In this document: positions 49,606 through 57,597 of the stretch, one piece after another
Numbering within the stretch: the stretch's first letter is position 1
How the letters are laid out: each line of letters starts with the position of its first letter
DNA from: Streptomyces olivochromogenes
Lineage (GTDB): Bacteria; Actinomycetota; Actinomycetes; Streptomycetales; Streptomycetaceae
Reading direction: 5' to 3'
NCBI RefSeq assembly: GCF_001514115.1
Contig: NZ_KQ948459.1
Coordinates: forward strand, 363,163 to 427,162
Length of the DNA: 64,000 bases
The notes under the pieces: generated by a model
Told to the model about the DNA's origin: nothing
Seen by the model: the letters and a program-made list of their open reading frames with translations, nothing else
The model's database searches: none
Made by a program: the position numbers and the translations under genes

Positions 49606-50526
49606 ATGCCCAAGGCGTACGTCTTCACCCGGTACGGCGGACCGGAGACCGAGGCCCTGGTGGAGCAGGACCGGCCGAGCCCGGGCCCCGGCCAGGTACT
49701 CGTGGCGGTCCGCGCGGCGGGTGTGAACCCCGTCGACTGGAAGCAGCGGACGGGATACGCCCGCCCCGGCGGCGGGGCACGCGAGCTTCCCGCCGTCCTC
49801 GGCAACGAGGTCGCGGGCGTCGTCGAGGAGCTCGGTCCCGACGTGACCGGGTTCACCGTGGGGGACGAGGTCTTCGGCAGTGCGGTGGCCGGCGGATACG
49901 CCGAGTACGCCCTGCTGCCGACCGCGGTCACCGCCCACAAGCCCGCCGCGCTCTCCTTCACCGACGCGGCGGCCCTGCCCGTCGCCGCGGCGACCGCGTA
50001 CGACGGGATCCACCAGCTCGGCCTGCTCTCCGGCGCGACCGTGCTGATCACCGGTGCGGGCGGTGGCGTCGGTGTCGCGGCCACGCAGATCGCACGCGCC
50101 CTCGGGCTCACCGTGGTCGGCGTCGCGAGCGAGGGCAAGAAGGACTTCGTCGAGGAGCTCGGGGCCGTGCACGTCCCGTCGGGACCGGATCTGGCCGAGC
50201 GGGTGCGGGCCGTCGCGCCGGACGGGGTGGACGCCGTCTTCGACCTGGTCGGGGGTGAGGTGCTGGAAGCCGCGGCGACCTTGCTGGACGACCGTACGAA
50301 GCTGATCACCGGCGCCGACCGGGAGACGGTCGCCCGGCTCGGGGGAGGACCCGTCGAACGCGCCCGCACCGCAGCCGTCCTCGACGAGGTGGCGCGCCTG
50401 GTGGCCGACGGCCGGCTGAGGCCCTTCGTGACGGGGACCTTCCCCCTCGACCGGGCCGCCGAGGCGCTGCGCACGGTCGAGGAAGGCCACGTCCGCGGCA
50501 AGATCGTGATCGAGGTCGCCCGATGA
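49606..50526 (+). CDS. Zinc-free quinone oxidoreductase (MDR family)
   Basis: This 306-residue medium-chain dehydrogenase/reductase has a GroES-like N-terminal half (VRAAGVNPVDWKQRTG) and a Rossmann half (LITGAGGGVGVAATQIARALG). The zinc ligands of alcohol dehydrogenases are absent, so it is a QOR-type NADPH:quinone/enone reductase. ATG 49606 follows GAGGAAGCAG. It overlaps the GNAT gene (ATGA). It may detoxify quinones or alkenals. The divergent promoter carries a 17-bp direct repeat. Confidence 0.88.
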   Translation: MPKAYVFTRYGGPETEALVEQDRPSPGPGQVLVAVRAAGVNPVDWKQRTGYARPGGGARELPAVLGNEVAGVVEELGPDVTGFTVGDEVFGSAVAGGYAEYALLPTAVTAHKPAALSFTDAAALPVAAATAYDGIHQLGLLSGATVLITGAGGGVGVAATQIARALGLTVVGVASEGKKDFVEELGAVHVPSGPDLAERVRAVAPDGVDAVFDLVGGEVLEAAATLLDDRTKLITGADRETVARLGGGPVERARTAAVLDEVARLVADGRLRPFVTGTFPLDRAAEALRTVEEGHVRGKIVIEVAR

Positions 50527-51275
50527 GCGCCCGTCGCGTCACGATCCCCCGTCCGCCGACTGGAGCCACGCACCCGCTGGACAACCCGGCCCTCGCCTCG
50601 CTGACCGGCCCGCACGCCCACTTCGCCGAACGCCGGGGCCGTGTCCTGCGCTATCGCGTCGACGTGTCGCCGTGGCTGGCGCTGCCCGACGATCCGACCG
50701 ATGACGACTGGGCGGACGTCGCCGCCCTCGTCGGCCCCGGCGCCGAGGTACCGCTGGCCGGCTACGTCGGACCGACCCCGGAGGGCTGGGAGGTGACCTT
50801 CAGCCTGGACGGCGTCCAGCTTGTCGACGACGGACTCGCCGCGGCGCCGGACGCCGAGGCGGTGCGGCTCGGCCCCGCCGACGTACCCGAGATGCTGGAC
50901 CTGGTGGAGCGCACCAGGCCCGGTCCCTTCCTGCCACGCACCGTCGAGCTCGGCACCTATCTCGGCATCCGGCGCGGCGGCGCGCTGATCGCCATGGCGG
51001 GGGAGCGGCTGCACCCGCCGGGCTGGACCGAGATCAGCGCGGTCTGCACCGACCCGGACTTCCGTGGCGAGGGGCTCGCCTCCCGCCTGATCCTGGCCGT
51101 GGCGCACGGCATCCGCGAACGCGGCGAGACCCCCTTCCTGCACACCGCCGGGAGCAACACCAACGCCATCCGGCTCTACGAGTCCCTGGGCTTCAAGCTG
51201 CGCCGCAGCACGCGGTTCATGGCGGCACGGGTTCCGGAGCACCTGACGGACGGCCAAGCCGCGGGGGTTCGTTGA
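50523..51275 (+). CDS. GNAT-family N-acetyltransferase
   Basis: In this 250-residue protein the GNAT core is in the C-terminal half: acetyl-CoA motif A VCTDPDFRGEGLASRLILAV and motif B AIRLYESLGFKL. The N-terminal half (about 1-120) is an FR47-type extension with DDPTDDDWADVAALVGPG. It transfers an acetyl group to an unknown amine. The start overlaps the quinone reductase stop by 4 bp, so the two are co-translated, possibly for detoxification. Confidence 0.87.
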   Translation: MSARRVTIPRPPTGATHPLDNPALASLTGPHAHFAERRGRVLRYRVDVSPWLALPDDPTDDDWADVAALVGPGAEVPLAGYVGPTPEGWEVTFSLDGVQLVDDGLAAAPDAEAVRLGPADVPEMLDLVERTRPGPFLPRTVELGTYLGIRRGGALIAMAGERLHPPGWTEISAVCTDPDFRGEGLASRLILAVAHGIRERGETPFLHTAGSNTNAIRLYESLGFKLRRSTRFMAARVPEHLTDGQAAGVR

Positions 51276-51305
51276 CGGCCCCCGAAGGCCTCCGGCGGTG
51301 AAGCC

Positions 51306-51764
51306 TCAGCTCCCGGAGGCCTGCGCGGCGGGCGGTGCTCCGGCCGCCGCCGTGTTGTACCGCACCAGGTAGGCGGCGAACCGCTCCAGGTCCGCCGCCG
51401 GCCAGTCCGCGAGCCGCTCACGGAACGCGATCCGGCGGCTCTCGGTGACCTGGGCGAGGATCCGGGTGCCCGCCTCCGTCAGCCGCAGCACCTGCACCCG
51501 GTGGTCCTCGGGGTCGACTTGGCGTTCGATGAGTCCGGCCCGCTCCAGCGCCGTCACCTGCCGGCTCACCGTGGACTTGTCCAACGCGTAGTGCGCCGCG
51601 AGGTCGGTGGCACGACAGCCGCCGCTCTCCTCCAGATGACCCAGCAGGGTGTACGAGACCAACGACAGCTCCGGATGCATACGCCCCGCCGAGGCCCGGG
51701 CGCGGCGGGCGAAGGCCGTCATCTCACGCTGGATGGTCTCGACGGACGCGTCGGCTGCATTCAC
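51306..51764 (-). CDS. MarR-family transcriptional regulator
   Basis: This 152-residue protein has a winged HTH (CRATDLAAHYALDKSTVSRQ to RQVDPEDHRVQVLRLTEAG), the MarR signature including the DPEDHR wing. GTG 51764 has AAGGAGC spacing. A TAGTTGCATA half-site in its own promoter recurs in a perfect palindrome before the flavoenzyme gene at 53060, so it probably represses itself and that gene. It may sense an electrophile or phenolic compound, given the OYE-like target; this is inferred. Confidence 0.88.
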   Translation of the reverse strand: MNAADASVETIQREMTAFARRARASAGRMHPELSLVSYTLLGHLEESGGCRATDLAAHYALDKSTVSRQVTALERAGLIERQVDPEDHRVQVLRLTEAGTRILAQVTESRRIAFRERLADWPAADLERFAAYLVRYNTAAAGAPPAAQASGS

Positions 51765-51780
51765 GGGAGCTCCTTCCTCT

Positions 51781-51800
51781 CTAGTTGCATAGTACAACTT
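51781..51800. promoter_or_regulatory. Candidate MarR operator in the marR promoter
   Basis: CTAGTTGCATAGTACAACTT contains AGTTG and CAACT arms (51783-51787, 51795-51799). On the minus strand TACTAT (51789-51794) is a good -10 box, so binding here would block it. The 11-mer CTAGTTGCATA is repeated at 52996-53006. Confidence 0.65.
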
Positions 51801-51859
51801 GGCGGTCCGTGACCGGCGCGAGGAGAGGGAGCGCCTCCATCGCCGTCCGGCCGTTCCTG

Positions 51860-52028
51860 TAAGGTGACCGTCCTGGCTGCGGACCACCCCAGCCCGGGAG
51901 TTGCCGAGGAGGTGAGACCCATTACCGCTGTGTCAGGTCGGGTGCTCTCACCTCAGGACCCTGCGGATCGCCACCTGTAGGTGACCGCGAGAGCGCCCTT
52001 CGGCTCACCGAAAGGCTTCTCGGCTCTC
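51860..52028 (+). promoter_or_regulatory. Structured leader with short ORF before the PrmC-related methylase
   Basis: TAAGGT (51860-51865) could be a -10 box. A GAGGAGG (51906-51912) then precedes an ATT-or-GTG-started mini-ORF (ITAVSGRVLSPQDPADRHL) ending TAG at 51978-51980, directly abutting a GTG at 51981. Hairpins such as CCCTTCGG/CCGAAAGG follow. This arrangement resembles translation-attenuation leaders of antibiotic-responsive genes. I see no proof of function. Confidence 0.4.
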
Positions 52029-52814
52029 ATGCCCCCTCTTTTCGATTCCGTTGTCGCCGCGCTCCGCTCCGCGGGCTGTGTCTTCGCCGAGGACGAGGCG
52101 GAGTTGATCCTCTCCACCGCACGCACCCCGGACGAGGTCACCGCCATGGTGGACCGGCGCGTCTCGGGACTCCCGCTCGAACACGTCCTCGGCTGGGCCG
52201 GGTTCCACGGCCTGCGCATCGTCGTCGAGCCGGGCGTCTTCGTACCCCGCCGCCGCACGGAGTTCCTCGTCGACCAGGCCGTGACTCGCGCGCGCGGCGC
52301 CGCCCTCGTCGTGGACCTGTGCTGCGGCTCCGGCGCGGTGGGTGCCGCACTGGCCGCCGCCCTCGGCGGGCCCGAACTGCACGCCGCGGACATCGACCCC
52401 GCCGCCGTGCGCTGCGCGCGCCGCAACGTCGCACTCTTCGGCGGGCACGTCCACCAGGGCGACCTGTTCGAGGCCCTGCCCGAGGCGCTGCGCGGCCGCG
52501 TCGACGTCCTCACCGCCAACGTGCCGTACGTACCCACGCACGAGGTCGGCCTGCTGCCGCCGGAAGCCCGCGACCACGAACCGCTCGTCGCCCTCGACGG
52601 CGGCGCGGACGGCCTCGACGTCCTGCGCCGCGTCACCGCCGAGGCGCCCCGCTGGCTGGCCCCGGGCGGCTGCCTCCTGGTCGAGACCAGCGAGCGCCAG
52701 GCACCCGCGGCCGTCGAGGCCTTCGCCCGCGGCGGCCTGACCGCCACGCTGGCCGTCTCCGACGAGCTGTACGCGAACGTGGTGATCGGCACCAGGCCCT
52801 CGCGGGCGGCCTGA
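52029..52814 (+). CDS. PrmC-related protein N5-glutamine methyltransferase-like enzyme
   Basis: This 261-residue protein is a class I methyltransferase with VVDLCCGSGAVGAALAAALG (motif I) and NVPYVPT, a variant of the NPPY catalytic motif of PrmC/HemK, matching the actinobacterial PrmC-related group rather than PrmC itself. The N-terminal RRVSGLPLEHVLGWAGFHGL region is shared with PrmC. ATG 52029 gives the family length; a GTG at 51981 would add 16 residues and lies just after a small leader ORF. The target protein is unknown. A 23-bp tandem repeat follows 40 bases after its stop. Confidence 0.82.
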   Translation: MPPLFDSVVAALRSAGCVFAEDEAELILSTARTPDEVTAMVDRRVSGLPLEHVLGWAGFHGLRIVVEPGVFVPRRRTEFLVDQAVTRARGAALVVDLCCGSGAVGAALAAALGGPELHAADIDPAAVRCARRNVALFGGHVHQGDLFEALPEALRGRVDVLTANVPYVPTHEVGLLPPEARDHEPLVALDGGADGLDVLRRVTAEAPRWLAPGGCLLVETSERQAPAAVEAFARGGLTATLAVSDELYANVVIGTRPSRAA

Positions 52815-52853
52815 CCTGCGAGGCGGGCTCGGCGAGCGTCCGGGCCCGCCCGT

Positions 52854-52968
52854 CGCCACGGAGCGGGCCCGGACATTGCCGCAGAGCGGGCCCGGACGTT
52901 GCCACGGAGCGGGGTCGGCCCTCATCGCGGAGCTGGGTCGGCCGTCGTCACAGAGCGGGGTCGGCCCT
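52854..52968. repeat. Tandem repeat, five 23-bp units
   Basis: Units begin at 52854, 52877, 52900, 52923 and 52946. The consensus is about CGCCACGGAGCGGGGTCGGC followed by CCT; the first two units carry GGGCCCGGAC and the last three GGGTCGGCC. The array lies between the methylase stop and the promoter/operator of the flavoenzyme gene. Confidence 0.88.
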
Positions 52969-52990
52969 CGTCGAGTGACCTCCATCATTG

Positions 52991-53029
52991 TGCAACTAGT
53001 TGCATAAGGCGTTGTCCGTCGTCTACAAC
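52991..53029 (+). promoter_or_regulatory. MarR-type operator overlapping a sigma-70-like promoter
   Basis: TGCAACTAGTTGCA (52991-53004) is a perfect 14-bp palindrome. TTGCAT (53001-53006) and TACAAC (53024-53029) are spaced 17 bases apart as -35 and -10 boxes for the gene at 53060. The 11-mer CTAGTTGCATA is shared with the marR promoter at 51781, so repression by that MarR is likely. Confidence 0.7.
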
Positions 53030-53059
53030 AGACACACGACACCGCGCACGGAGGTCCCG

Positions 53060-55075
53060 ATGAGCCGTTACCCGCACCTGATGAACCCGCTCGACCTGGG
53101 CTTCACCACGCTGCCCAACCGCGTGCTCATGGGCTCCATGCACGTGGGCCTGGAAGAGGCCGAGCGCGGCTTCGAGCGCATGGCGGAGTTCTACGCGACC
53201 CGGGCCCGCGGCGGCGTCGGTCTCATCGTCACCGGCGGCATCGCGCCCAACGACGCGGGACGGCCGTACGAGGGCGGCGCGAAGCTGACCACCGAGGCGG
53301 AGGCCGAGCAGCACACGGAGATCACCGCCGCGGTGCACCGCGAGGGCGGGAAGATCGCCATGCAGATCCTGCACTTCGGGCGCTACGCCTACCACCAGGA
53401 CCTGGTCGCCCCGAGCGCCCTGCAGGCCCCCATCAGCCCCTTCCCGCCGCACGCGCTCACCGACGCCGAGGTCGAGCGGACCATCGACGACTACGCCCGC
53501 GCCGCCGAGCTCGCGCAGCGGGCCGGGTACGACGGCGTCGAGATCATGGGCTCCGAGGGCTATCTGATCAACGAGTTCATCGCCGCCCAGACCAACAAAC
53601 GCGAGGACCGCTGGGGCGGCTCGTACGAGAACCGCATGCGCCTCCCCGTCGAGATCGTGCGGCGTGTGCGCGAGGCCGTCGGCGAGAACTTCATCATCAT
53701 CTACCGGCTCTCCATGCTGGACCTGGTGCCGGGCGGCTCCACCCTGGACGAGGTGATCACGCTCGCCCGGGCCGTCGAGGCGGCCGGAGCGACGATCATC
53801 AACACCGGCATCGGCTGGCACGAGGCCCGTATCCCCACCATCGCGACCTCCGTGCCCCGCGGCGCCTACACCTGGGTGACCAAGAAGGTCATGGGCGCGG
53901 TCTCCATCCCCCTGGTGACCACCAACCGCATCAACACCCCCGAACTCGCCGAGCAGTTGCTCGCCGACGGCCACGCCGACATGGTGTCGCTGGCCCGGCC
54001 GATGCTCGCCGACCCCGACTTCGTGGCCAAGGCGGCGGCCGGGCGGCCGGAGGCCATCAACACCTGCATCGGCTGCAACCAGGCCTGCCTCGACCACACC
54101 TTCAGCGGGAAGATCACCTCCTGCCTGGTTAACCCGCGCGCCTGCCACGAGACGGAGCTCGTCCTCGCCCCGACCCGGCTGCGCAAGCGCGTCGCCGTGG
54201 TCGGCGCCGGGCCCGCCGGCCTGGCCTGCGCGGTCTCCGCGGCCGAACGCGGCCACGACGTCACCCTCTACGACGCCGCGAGCGAGATCGGCGGCCAGCT
54301 CAACGTGGCCCGCAAGGTCCCCGGCAAGCAGGAGTTCGACGAGACGATCCGCTACTTCCGCACCCAGCTCGAACTGCACGGCGTGGACGTCCGGTTGAAC
54401 ACCCGCGTCGCCGCCGAGGACGTCTCCGCCTACGACGAGATCGTGGTCGCCACCGGCGTCGCCCCGCGCACCCCCGAGATCCCCGGAGTCGACCACCCCA
54501 GCGTCCTCGGCTACCTCGACGTCCTGCGCGACGGCGCCCCCGTCGGCGACCGGGTCGCGATCCTCGGCGCCGGCGGCATCGGCTTCGACGTCGCCGAGTA
54601 CCTGACCGACGGCGGCGACAAGGCGAGCGAGGACCCGGCGACGTACTTCCGCCACTGGGGCGTCGACATGGACTACCAGGCACCCGGCGGCCTCGCCGCA
54701 CCCGAGCGCCCCGCCCCGCCCCGCACGGTCCACCTCCTCCAGCGCAAGGCCTCCAAGGTCGGCGCCGGACTCGGCAAGACCACCGGCTGGATCCACCGCA
54801 CCGAACTCAAGCACCGGGGCGTCACCATGGTCCCGGGCGTCCAGTACGACCGGATCGACGACGCCGGACTGCACGTCACCGTCGAGGGCCACAGCCAGGT
54901 CCTGGAGGTCGACACCGTCGTACTGTGCACCGGCCAGGAGCCGCGCCGCGACCTGTACGAGGAACTGTCCGCGGCGGGACGCAGCGTGCACCTCATCGGC
55001 GGTGCCGACGTGGCCGCCGAGCTGGACGCCAAGCGCGCCATCAAGCAGGGCACGGAGCTGGCGGCGGCGCTGTGA
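53060..55075 (+). CDS. FadH/OYE-type FMN-FAD-[4Fe-4S] oxidoreductase (dienoyl-CoA reductase family)
   Basis: This 671-residue protein has an N-terminal OYE TIM barrel (about 1-350; EIMGSEGYLINEFIAAQTNK, RWGGSYENR), an iron-sulfur segment CIGCNQACLDHTFSG...SCLVNP, and a C-terminal FAD/NAD(P) domain (VAVVGAGPAGLACAVSAAER; second site VAILGAGGIGFDVAEYL). This is the layout of 2,4-dienoyl-CoA reductase and trimethylamine dehydrogenase relatives. It should reduce an activated double bond. ATG 53060 follows GGAGGTCCC. It is alone in its unit and probably repressed by the MarR protein at 51306. Confidence 0.9.
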   Translation: MSRYPHLMNPLDLGFTTLPNRVLMGSMHVGLEEAERGFERMAEFYATRARGGVGLIVTGGIAPNDAGRPYEGGAKLTTEAEAEQHTEITAAVHREGGKIAMQILHFGRYAYHQDLVAPSALQAPISPFPPHALTDAEVERTIDDYARAAELAQRAGYDGVEIMGSEGYLINEFIAAQTNKREDRWGGSYENRMRLPVEIVRRVREAVGENFIIIYRLSMLDLVPGGSTLDEVITLARAVEAAGATIINTGIGWHEARIPTIATSVPRGAYTWVTKKVMGAVSIPLVTTNRINTPELAEQLLADGHADMVSLARPMLADPDFVAKAAAGRPEAINTCIGCNQACLDHTFSGKITSCLVNPRACHETELVLAPTRLRKRVAVVGAGPAGLACAVSAAERGHDVTLYDAASEIGGQLNVARKVPGKQEFDETIRYFRTQLELHGVDVRLNTRVAAEDVSAYDEIVVATGVAPRTPEIPGVDHPSVLGYLDVLRDGAPVGDRVAILGAGGIGFDVAEYLTDGGDKASEDPATYFRHWGVDMDYQAPGGLAAPERPAPPRTVHLLQRKASKVGAGLGKTTGWIHRTELKHRGVTMVPGVQYDRIDDAGLHVTVEGHSQVLEVDTVVLCTGQEPRRDLYEELSAAGRSVHLIGGADVAAELDAKRAIKQGTELAAAL

Positions 55076-55140
55076 CCGGCCGAGCCGCGGCCGGAGCGGT
55101 CGCGCCCGGGGCCTCGGTCCGTCATCCCTAGGATGACCCC

Positions 55141-55683
55141 ATGTCACTCCCGCACGCGATCCTCACCGCCCTGCTCGAGAAGCCGTCGTCGGGTCTCGAA
55201 CTGACCCGGAGGTTCGACAAGTCGATCGGCTACTTCTGGTCGGCGACGCATCAGCAGATCTATCGCGAGCTGGGAAGACTGGAGTCCGAGGGCTACATCC
55301 GCGCCCTGCCGTCCGAACAGCCGGCCCGGGGACAGAAGAAGAGCTACGAGGTGCTGCCGGCGGGCCGCGACGAACTGGCCCGCTGGACCTCCGCGTCCCA
55401 GGACCCGAAGCCCATGCGGGACACGATGCTGCTGCGGCTGCGCGCCTCGGCCGTCGTCGGCACCGCGGGCATCGCGACGGACCTGCGCCGCCATCTCGAC
55501 CTGCACCAAAGGCAGTTGGCCGAGTACGAGGAGATCCAGAAGCGCGACTTCCCGCCCGGCAAGGACGCTCCCCAGGACCGGCTGCGGCATCTGGTGCTGC
55601 GTGCCGGGATCGACCTGGAGACCTTCTGGACCCAGTGGCTGACCCATGCACTGGACGAGTTCGAGCACCTCGACGAGCAGTAG
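55141..55683 (+). CDS. PadR-family transcriptional regulator
   Basis: This 180-residue protein has an N-terminal winged helix (HAILTALLEKPSSGLELTRR, YREIYREL-like QIYRELGRLESEGYI) and a C-terminal helical dimerisation arm (ATDLRRHLDLHQRQLAEYEE), the long PadR/Vir_act_alpha form. Such regulators often sense phenolic acids or drugs. It lies 65 bases after the FadH-type gene on the same strand and could be co-transcribed or regulate it. A hairpin follows its stop. Confidence 0.87.
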   Translation: MSLPHAILTALLEKPSSGLELTRRFDKSIGYFWSATHQQIYRELGRLESEGYIRALPSEQPARGQKKSYEVLPAGRDELARWTSASQDPKPMRDTMLLRLRASAVVGTAGIATDLRRHLDLHQRQLAEYEEIQKRDFPPGKDAPQDRLRHLVLRAGIDLETFWTQWLTHALDEFEHLDEQ

Positions 55684-55706
55684 GGGCCGGCCTCTCGACC
55701 GGAGTC

Positions 55707-55740
55707 GGCCGTCCAACGGACCGTAGTCGGACGGACGGCC
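55707..55740. terminator. Hairpin between convergent genes
   Basis: GGCCGTCC (55707-55714) pairs with GGACGGCC (55733-55740), with further complementarity (GTCC/GGAC) in the loop. It lies between padR and the convergent surface-protein gene and may terminate both. Confidence 0.45.
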
Positions 55741-55762
55741 ACCGGTGCGACGGGCCCCGGGA

Positions 55763-56338
55763 TCAGAGCCGGTGGGGCTTGGCCCGGCGGCGCAGGTACC
55801 AGGCGGTTGCCACGACGCCCGACGCCACCAGCGCGCCACCGCCCACCAGCGTGGCGGTCCTGTAGTCCTTGGTGGACCCGCCGAGACCGCCCAACACGCC
55901 GAGCGACGGCGAGGAGGGCACGGAGGGCAAGGAGGTCGAGGAGATCCTGGGGGTCTTGGTGACCTTGGGGACCGCGCTGGTCGAGACGATGACGGACTGC
56001 GTACCGGCCGTCGTCCCGTCCTGGCAGACCACGATGACGGTATAGGTGCCGGCGCTGACGTTGGACCAGACCGCCGACTGAGTGGCGCTCGTTCCGGACA
56101 ACGGCATCTGGCGGCCTTGGGAGAAGTTCAGCTGCCCATTGGCGAGCAGCGAGGCGTTGCCGAAACTGCTGCCGTTGCTCGGGCAGGAATTGGTGGTGAC
56201 CGAGACGCTGGACCCGCTGGTGCTCACCGAGATCCCCGAACCGAAGGCGGCGGCCGACGGAGCGGTCAGGGTGAGCGGAAGCGCAGCGACGGCGGCCACG
56301 GTCAGGCCGGAGCGGAGAGATATCTGAGAAGTACGCAT
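55763..56338 (-). CDS. Secreted, membrane-anchored small surface protein
   Basis: This 191-residue protein has a signal peptide (LRSGLTVAAVAALPLTLTAP, cleavage near SAAAF), then a Ser/Thr/Val/Gly-rich domain with two cysteines (NSCPSNGSSF and VIVVCQDGTT) that may form a disulfide bond in an Ig-like fold, and a Ser/Pro stalk. The C-terminal membrane helix (TLVGGGALVASGVVATAWYL) is followed by RRRAKPHRL. There is no LPXTG motif, so it is held by its helix with most of it outside. No known family is recognised. Confidence 0.75.
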   Translation of the reverse strand: MRTSQISLRSGLTVAAVAALPLTLTAPSAAAFGSGISVSTSGSSVSVTTNSCPSNGSSFGNASLLANGQLNFSQGRQMPLSGTSATQSAVWSNVSAGTYTVIVVCQDGTTAGTQSVIVSTSAVPKVTKTPRISSTSLPSVPSSPSLGVLGGLGGSTKDYRTATLVGGGALVASGVVATAWYLRRRAKPHRL

Positions 56339-56530
56339 AGGACTGCCCTCCAGCGGCACGGTTGGCGGTACATCCCATGCGCCGCCGAGGATTGGAAAGG
56401 CCCGTGCTGCCTCAGGGAGAGCCAATGCGCCTCCGGCTCGGGGCGCACGTGGACGGGGACCGGGTAGGTGACGAATTCGTTCGTCCGGCGGATGGATCCC
56501 GCGTTTCGCTGGTGATTCTCTCCGTGCGGA

Positions 56531-56643
56531 TGACAGCTGACGGGTAGCGGATAACGGGTAACAGATGACGGGTAACAGATGACGGATGACGATATCTGTC
56601 ATCTGTCATCTGCCATCTGCTGTCTCTCGTCTGTCATCCGTCA
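56531..56643. repeat. Heptanucleotide array that reverses polarity at its centre
   Basis: The left arm (56531-56593) is nine 7-base units such as TGACGGG, TAACAGA and TGACGGA. The right arm (56595-56643) is seven 7-base units such as TCTGTCA and TCCGTCA, the reverse complement of TGACAGA/TGACGGA. The centre is GATATC. The array ends exactly at the stop of the LysR gene (56644) and can form a long imperfect hairpin. The rest of the 305-base gap (56339-56530) holds no gene and presumably the surface-protein promoter. Confidence 0.8.
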
Positions 56644-57576
56644 TCACCACGTGCGACCCGCCTGCAGCAGCCGCTCTCGCACAACCGCCACATGCGGGTT
56701 GTCCGACGAGCCCGGCCGCTGGGTGAGGTACCCGGTGTTGATGGGCGGTTCCTCGGGGGACAGCAGGGGCACCAGGGCACCGGAGGCCAGTGCGTCGAGG
56801 CACAGATAGCGGGGGAGCACGGTGATCCCGGCGCCCGCGATCACCGCGGCCAGCACGCCCCGCAGGTCGGGCACCGTGATGGATGCCTGGCCGGTCAGCC
56901 GTACGCCGAACACATGCCGCCAGTAGCGCCGGGCGATGGGCAGATCCTCGGCGTACGTCACCAGGGGTGCGCCGTGCAGTGCGGCGGGCCCCTCGGTCGC
57001 CACTCGGGCCGGGTCGATGCGCTCGGCCCACGACGGGGCGGCGACGAGCACGAACTCCTCGTCCATCAGCGGCACGGCGGTCAGGGTGCGACCGCGCGGC
57101 CGGGTCGTGGCGATGACCAGGTCGAAGCGGCCGCCGCGCAGCCCGTCCAGCAGCTCGTCGGTGAGGCCGGGAGTGACGCGCAGACGTACGCCCCGTGCGG
57201 TCAGCGGCGCCAGCGCAGGCAGGACGCGTGTGCACAGCAGCTCGGCCGGGCCCGCCAGGTGCACCGGGTCCGGCGGCTGGTCGGCGCCGGTTCCGCGGCG
57301 GTCCGCGACCGCCGCGAGCGCGTCCAGGGGTGCGGCGACCTCCGAGGCGAGTTCGTCCGCCACCGACGTGGGCACCACGCCCCGTGGCTGCCGTTCGAAC
57401 AGCTCCCGTCCCAGTTGCTCCTCCAGTGACCGCATCTGTGTCGTCACCGTCGGCTGGGACAGACCGAGCAGCCGTGCGGCCGCCGTGAACGACCCCGCGC
57501 GGTGCACGGCGAGGAAGGTGCGCAGCAGGGAGATGTCCAGGGGAGCCGTAGAGGCATCGGGTTCACTATGGGGCAC
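56644..57576 (-). CDS. LysR-family transcriptional regulator
   Basis: This 310-residue protein has an N-terminal HTH (GSFTAAARLLGLSQPTVTTQ, then MRSLEEQLGRELFERQPRGV) and a LysR substrate-binding domain (about 95-300). There is no obvious divergent target: the neighbour upstream on the same strand is a lipoprotein gene 21 bases away. The GC-rich sequence and length are normal for the family. The effector is unknown. Its stop abuts the heptanucleotide array, which may act as its terminator. Confidence 0.87.
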   Translation of the reverse strand: MPHSEPDASTAPLDISLLRTFLAVHRAGSFTAAARLLGLSQPTVTTQMRSLEEQLGRELFERQPRGVVPTSVADELASEVAAPLDALAAVADRRGTGADQPPDPVHLAGPAELLCTRVLPALAPLTARGVRLRVTPGLTDELLDGLRGGRFDLVIATTRPRGRTLTAVPLMDEEFVLVAAPSWAERIDPARVATEGPAALHGAPLVTYAEDLPIARRYWRHVFGVRLTGQASITVPDLRGVLAAVIAGAGITVLPRYLCLDALASGALVPLLSPEEPPINTGYLTQRPGSSDNPHVAVVRERLLQAGRTW

Positions 57577-57597
57577 AGGGGTGAGCCTACGGTTCGC

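Noticed and set aside
52985..55147. Open frame of about 720 codons on the minus strand opposite the FadH-type gene
   Set aside because: Same antisense artefact: the plus strand carries all OYE, Fe-S and FAD motifs, and the minus frame has none.
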